Source of the DNA: Tenrec ecaudatus
Lineage: Eukaryota > Chordata > Mammalia > Afrosoricida > Tenrecidae
Direction: 5' to 3'
DNA: 64,000 nt
Assembly: GCF_050624435.1 (NCBI RefSeq)
Contig: NC_134539.1
Location: 119,581,525 to 119,645,524 of the forward strand
Shown here: piece by piece, positions 59,748 through 64,000 of the stretch
Layout: every line of letters begins with the position of its first letter
Position numbering within the stretch: the first letter of the stretch is position 1
The notes under the pieces: generated by a model
What the model was told of the DNA's origin: nothing
What the model saw: the letters and a program-made list of their open reading frames with translations, nothing else
The model's database searches: none
Made by a program: the position numbers and the translations under genes

Positions 59748-59955
59748 AGGAGACCCGGTGGCATGTGGTGGATGACATATTGGGCTGCTAATAACAAGAT
59801 GAGCAGTTTGAATCCACCAGTCCCTCTGGAGAAAGAGGGCTTTCTACTCTCGTAAACAGTGAAAGTCTCAGAAACTCACAGGAACAGTTCTTTCCTATCC
59901 TGTAGGGTCACTTTGAGGCAGAACAAACCTATGACTGTGAGTGTGTGGTTTCAAT
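59748..59955 (+). mobile_element. AfroSINE, second of the cluster
   Basis: Starts GGAGACCCGGTGGCATG, then CAGTTTGAATCCACCAGTCC. Confidence 0.75.
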
Positions 59956-59962
59956 AGGGAAG

Positions 59963-60135
59963 AAAAGGAGCTCTCGAGTCACTGTGAGTTAAGCCATCAG
60001 CTGCTAACAGCAAAAGTTGAAAGTTCAAACCCACCAGAAACTCTGCAGGAGAAAGATGAGACTGTTCCTGTCAAGATTTGGTTTCAGAAAGCCTATGGCT
60101 TGGAATCAGCTCAGTGGCATGAGTTTGGCATGGGT
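59963..60135 (+). mobile_element. AfroSINE, third of the cluster
   Basis: GAGCTCTCGAGTCACTGTGA and AGTTCAAACCCACCAG; it runs directly into the RTE copy. Confidence 0.7.
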
Positions 60136-60136
60136 A

Positions 60137-61628
60137 TAGGGCATAATGATACAATGGCTCTGAAGGAAGAAATCCAAGCTGTACTGAAAGCATTAGCTAA
60201 AAACAAGGCTCCAGGAATTGATGGACTACCAACTGAAAGGCTTCAACATGCTCATGAAGCCCTGGAGGCACTCATTCATCTAGGCCAGGGAATCTGGAAG
60301 TTAGCTGCTTAGGTAACTGACTGGAAGAGATCCATATTTGTACCCATTCCAAAGAAAGGTGACCCAACTGAGTGCTCAAATTATAAAACAGTATGAATAT
60401 CGCATTCAAGAACATTTTTGCTGAAGATCCCCCAACAATCGTCGCAGCAGTACGTTGACAGAGAACTGTGAGAGGTTCAGGTCAGGTTCGAAGGAGGATG
60501 TAGAACAAGGAATATCACTGCTGATGTCAGGTGGCTCTTGGCTGAAAGTAGTAATACCAGAGAGATGTTTACTTGTATTTTGTTGACTATGCTAAGGCAT
60601 TTGACTGTGTGGATCATAAAAAACTATGGCTAACCTTGAGAACAATAGGAATCCCAGAGCACTACTCTGTGCTTATGTGGGACTTGTATAGGAACCGGGA
60701 GGCAGTTGTGCGAACAGAACAAGTGCATACGGTGTGGTTTAAATCAGGAAAGGTGTGCCTCAGGGTTACATCAGCTCACCAGACTTAGCCTGTATGCTGA
60801 GCAAATCATCAGAGACGCTAAATTAGATGAAGAATGTAGCATGAGAATTGGAAGAAAGCTTATTAACAGCCTGAGATATGCAGATGACACAGCTTTGCTT
60901 GCTGAAGTTGAAGAGGACTTGAAGCACTTGCTGATGAAGATCAAGGACTGCAGCCTTCAATGTGGGATACAACACAATTTAAAGAAGTACAGAATCCTCA
61001 CAACCAGACCAGTAGGTACCCTCATGATCAACAGAGAAAAGATGAAGTTATCAAGAATTTAATCAATGCTCATGGAACTAGTAGTCAAAATATCAAATAA
61101 TGGCATTGCGCTGGGTAAATCTGCTGCACACGACCTCTTTAAAGTGTTGAAAAGCAAAGATTTAACCTTGAGGACTCAGGTGCACTTGACCCAAGCCATG
61201 GTATTTTCAATTGCTTCATACAAAGTTGGACATTGGGTAAGGAAGACTGAAGATGAATCGAATTATTTAAATTATGGTGCTGGTAAAGAGTATTGAAAGT
61301 ACCATGGGCGGCCAAAAAAACAAACAGATCTGCCTCAGAAGTACAGCCAGAATGCTCCTGAGAGGCAAGGATGGTGAGACTTTGTCTCATGTCTTTGGTT
61401 ATATTGTCAGGAGAGCCTAGCCCTGGAGAAGGACATCATGTTTGGTAAAGTAAAGGGGCAGCACAAATGAGGAAGACCTTTGACAAGATGAATTGACACA
61501 GTGGTTACATCTGTGGGCTCAAACATAAGAGCAATTGCGAGGCTGGAACAAGGCTGGGCAATGTTTCATTCTATTGTATGTAGGATGGCTGTAATTCAGA
61601 ACCGAGCACTTGGCACAAACAAAGAGGG
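60137..61628 (+). mobile_element. RTE-clade LINE remnant with reverse-transcriptase motifs
   Basis: Broken frames encode EIQAVLKALAKNKAPGIDGL (60155 on), then FVDYAKAFDCVDHKKLW (about 60578 on), then LRYADDTALLAEVEEDL with the YADD catalytic box at 60877-60888. The 3' tail with GGCTGGGCAATGTTTCATTC (about 61554) matches the usual RTE 3' end. Several stops and frameshifts show it is dead. It is sandwiched between AfroSINEs on both sides, all on the same strand. Confidence 0.85.
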
Positions 61629-61632
61629 CATA

Positions 61633-61818
61633 AAAGAACCCTGGTGGTACAGTGAGTTAAGCACCGGGCTGCTAACCAAAAGGGTTGGCCATTTGAATCC
61701 ACTAGTCACTACTTAGGCAGCCTCAGAAACCCTGGGAAGCAGGTCAACTCTGTCTTATAGGGTCACGCTGTGACTCAGCATCAGCTTGCTAGCAGTGGCT
61801 TTGGCTTTTGGTTTAATA
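61633..61818 (+). mobile_element. AfroSINE following the RTE
   Basis: GAACCCTGGTGGTACAGTGA and GTCTTATAGGGTCACGC, with the tail GGCTTTTGGTTT. Confidence 0.8.
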
Positions 61819-62204
61819 AGGTGTATTATATGAAATAGCTGTTGACCCACTTCACCAAAACAGAGAGCAAATTCCTGGATCAGAGTCAGAATACTGCTGC
61901 CTCCTTTTCTTCTACTAAAAGTTCAAATGAGCCCATCCTTCTCTAAGGTCCTTGGTACTTGGGAGTTAGTGTCTTCATGGAATTTCTGGCTTTTATTTCT
62001 TCTCAGTAGCTTTTAAATCCACCCTGAAAATTGTCCTTTCTAATCTAAATAACTGCCAAAGATTGGAATCTGAGATTAAAAAATCCAGACTTCTTAGCCC
62101 CAATTCAAAATCAGTTTTCTTACATGGTACATTCCTTGAAGCGAAAATTACGCTTCATAGTCCAGGGTCCATTACTTTTTTATGTCTCAAATTTATATAT
62201 ATTT

Positions 62205-62865
62205 GTGTGTTTGAAAAAGTTTTACTACAAAATCATGGAAATATTTGTTTCACAAAAAATATCAAAATGTGAAGCTAGTATTTCTCAACATATCCTTCAT
62301 CTACGTCTATAGACTTCTGAGGGCAGTGTTTGCATCTCTCTAACCTTTCCCTGAGGAATTCTTCCCTCTTGGACTTTCACCACATCAAAATGGGAGTTTT
62401 AGAATCTTGAAGGACTCAAATTATGTTCTTTTAAAATGTTACTAGAGTTTGGGAACAAAAGAAGTCTGAAGGGGCAAGAATAGGATGATGAATGGGATAA
62501 GATTTCCCAATAAAATTTCCATAGGACAACTCTTTGCTACCCTGGAGGAACAAACAGGAACATTATCTTAATAGAAAACAATTCTTTGGTGGAAATCCCA
62601 AGTTTTTTTCCTCAACAGTGCAGGTTTCAATTTTCCTTAAACTTTTTTCCTAATAAACCCCTGATCATCCTGTGTCCTTTGAGAAAATATATCAAGATTA
62701 GCCCTTGGGAGGGAAGGGGGTGCAAAAAAAAAGATTAGCCCTTGGGCATCCCCCAAAAAATGTCATAACCTTCTTAGTTGAGCTCTCTGCCTTGAATGTT
62801 ATTGGCCCAACCATATAAAGCCCTTCAGAAACCATACTCTCTGGATTATGCTAGTAAATTCAAAA
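62205..62865 (-). mobile_element. Mariner-family DNA transposon remnant 2
   Basis: Diverged paralogue of remnant 1 with the same landmarks in order (CCCTGAGGAATTCTTC in both, GGGGCAAGAATAGGATGAT against GGGGCAAGATCAGGCTTGT). The - strand encodes a broken HPILAPSDFF block. Confidence 0.6.
62695..62746. repeat. Short A-tailed insertion with 15-bp direct repeats
   Basis: AGATTAGCCCTTGGG occurs at 62695-62709 and 62732-62746, separated by AGGGAAGGGGGTGC plus an A-run. Confidence 0.9.
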
Positions 62866-62892
62866 CTTTGCCCTTGTTATGGCTCTTTCCAT

Positions 62893-64000
62893 AGCTTTAA
62901 AAAAATCATTTTATTGGTGGCTTGTACAACTCCTATCACAATTCATACATCCATCCACTGTGTCAAGCACATTTGTACATTTGTTGCCATCATCATTCTC
63001 AAAACATTTGCTTTCTACTTGAGCCCTTGGTATCAGCTCATATTTTTCCCTTCCTAACTTTCCCACCCCCCTCCCTCCATCATGAATCCTTGATAATTTA
63101 TAAATTATTATTTTTCATGTCTCAGAGTGACCGATGTCTCCCTTCACCCACTTTTCTGTTGTCCATCCCCTTGGGAAGGGGTTATATGTAGACCCTTGTG
63201 TTTGGTTCCGCAGTTCTTCCCCCACCTTCCCTTTACCCTCCTGGTCTCACTACTCTCATATTGGTCCTGAGGGGTTTATCTGTCATGGATTCCCCGTGTT
63301 TCCAGCTCTTATATGTACCCATTTACATGCTCTGGGCTAGCCAGATTTGTAAGGTAGAATTGGGGTCATGATAGTGGTGGGGAGGAAGCATTAAAGAAAA
63401 TTAAACAGGAAAGTTATATGTTTCGTTGGTGCTATACTTCATCCAGACTGGCTCATCTCTTCCTTATATGTATATATATAACCTTCTGTAAGGGGATGTC
63501 CAATTGTCTACAGATGGGCTTTGGGTCTCCACTCTGTACTTCCCCTCATTCACATTGATATGGTTTTTTGTTCTGGGTCTTTGATGCCTGATATCTGATC
63601 CCATCGACACAAAGGATGGTGTGCTTCTTCCATGTGGGCTTTGTTGCTTCTCAGCTAGATGGCCATTTATTTATCTTCAAGTGTTTAATACCCCAGATGC
63701 TGTATCTTTGATAGCCGGGCACCATCAGCTTTCTTCATCAAATTTGCTTATGCACTCATTTTGCCTTCTGCAGTCGTGTTGGGAAAGTTAGCATCTCAGA
63801 ATGCCAGGTTAATAGAACAAAATGTTCTTGCATTGATTGAGTAGAGGCCCAAAGTCTTTCTGCTGCCTTAATACTTAACATATAAATATACATAGATCTA
63901 TTTCCTTATCATTATATAAATGTGTACATGCCTGTATTTAGACCTCTATAAATGTCTTTGCCTCCTAGTTCTTTCCTCTATTTCCTTTTACTTTCCTCTT
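62893..64000 (-). mobile_element. L1-type lineage-specific repeat, copy D, running off the window
   Basis: The longest copy (over 1.1 kb), antisense, from the T-rich tail at 62899 to the window edge. It shares the 3' part with copy C and the inner part with copies A and B. No transposase or reverse-transcriptase frame is visible in it. Confidence 0.75.

Noticed and set aside
1-64000. CRISPR arrays, bacterial operons, phage or integrated virus genes
   Set aside because: No spaced direct-repeat array, no dense coding, and no LTR-gag-pol-env structure was seen; all content fits a mammalian chromosome.
1-64000. Functional tRNA or rRNA genes
   Set aside because: The only tRNA-like segments are heads of AfroSINE and MIR copies, which lack intact cloverleaf sequence.

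Overview
This window is vertebrate, specifically placental-mammal, nuclear DNA. It has spliced genes with GT-AG introns, a CpG-island promoter, MIR, L2 and MER5A relics, and many younger retroposons. Two protein-coding genes can be supported, and they are convergent (tail to tail). The 3' part of SYNRG (gamma-synergin) lies on the + strand as eleven exons between 2470 and 35172. Their phases join without a break to a stop codon. DUSP14 (MKP6) lies on the - strand with its whole coding sequence in one exon, 39848-40444. The pairing matches the gene order I know from human 17q12 (TADA2A, DUSP14, SYNRG, with the last two convergent).

Repeats point to the species. About 19 copies or fragments of an Afrotheria-type tRNA-related SINE (AfroSINE) and several RTE-clade LINE remnants place the genome in Afrotheria. 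Four short hAT elements match the SPIN (Space Invader) consensus as I remember it and carry 8-bp target-site duplications. SPIN is known in tenrecs but not in other afrotherians, so a tenrec, most likely Echinops telfairi, is the best single inference. I could not run a search to confirm this.

Layout: 1-2469, SYNRG intron with a processed SERF2 pseudogene; 2470-9383, three SYNRG exons including the large 951-bp exon with three DFxDF-type motifs; 9384-20266, a long intron with a 5'-inverted RTE; 20267-35172, the last eight SYNRG exons; 35173-39243, SYNRG 3' UTR and the gap between the genes; 39244-40471, DUSP14 terminal exon; 40472 to about 52600, DUSP14 intron ending in a CpG island (51290-52600) that is its likely promoter; 52600-64000, intergenic DNA made mostly of L1-type, mariner, AfroSINE and RTE sequence.

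The two genes are not known to act together. SYNRG links the AP-1 gamma-ear to clathrin-coated trans-Golgi and endosomal membranes. DUSP14 is a small dual-specificity phosphatase acting on MAP-kinase pathways. I see no previously undescribed biological system. The most notable content is mobile-element history: SPIN copies with intact TSDs, two LINE copies with twin-priming inversions, and two minute A-rich insertions with long direct repeats.
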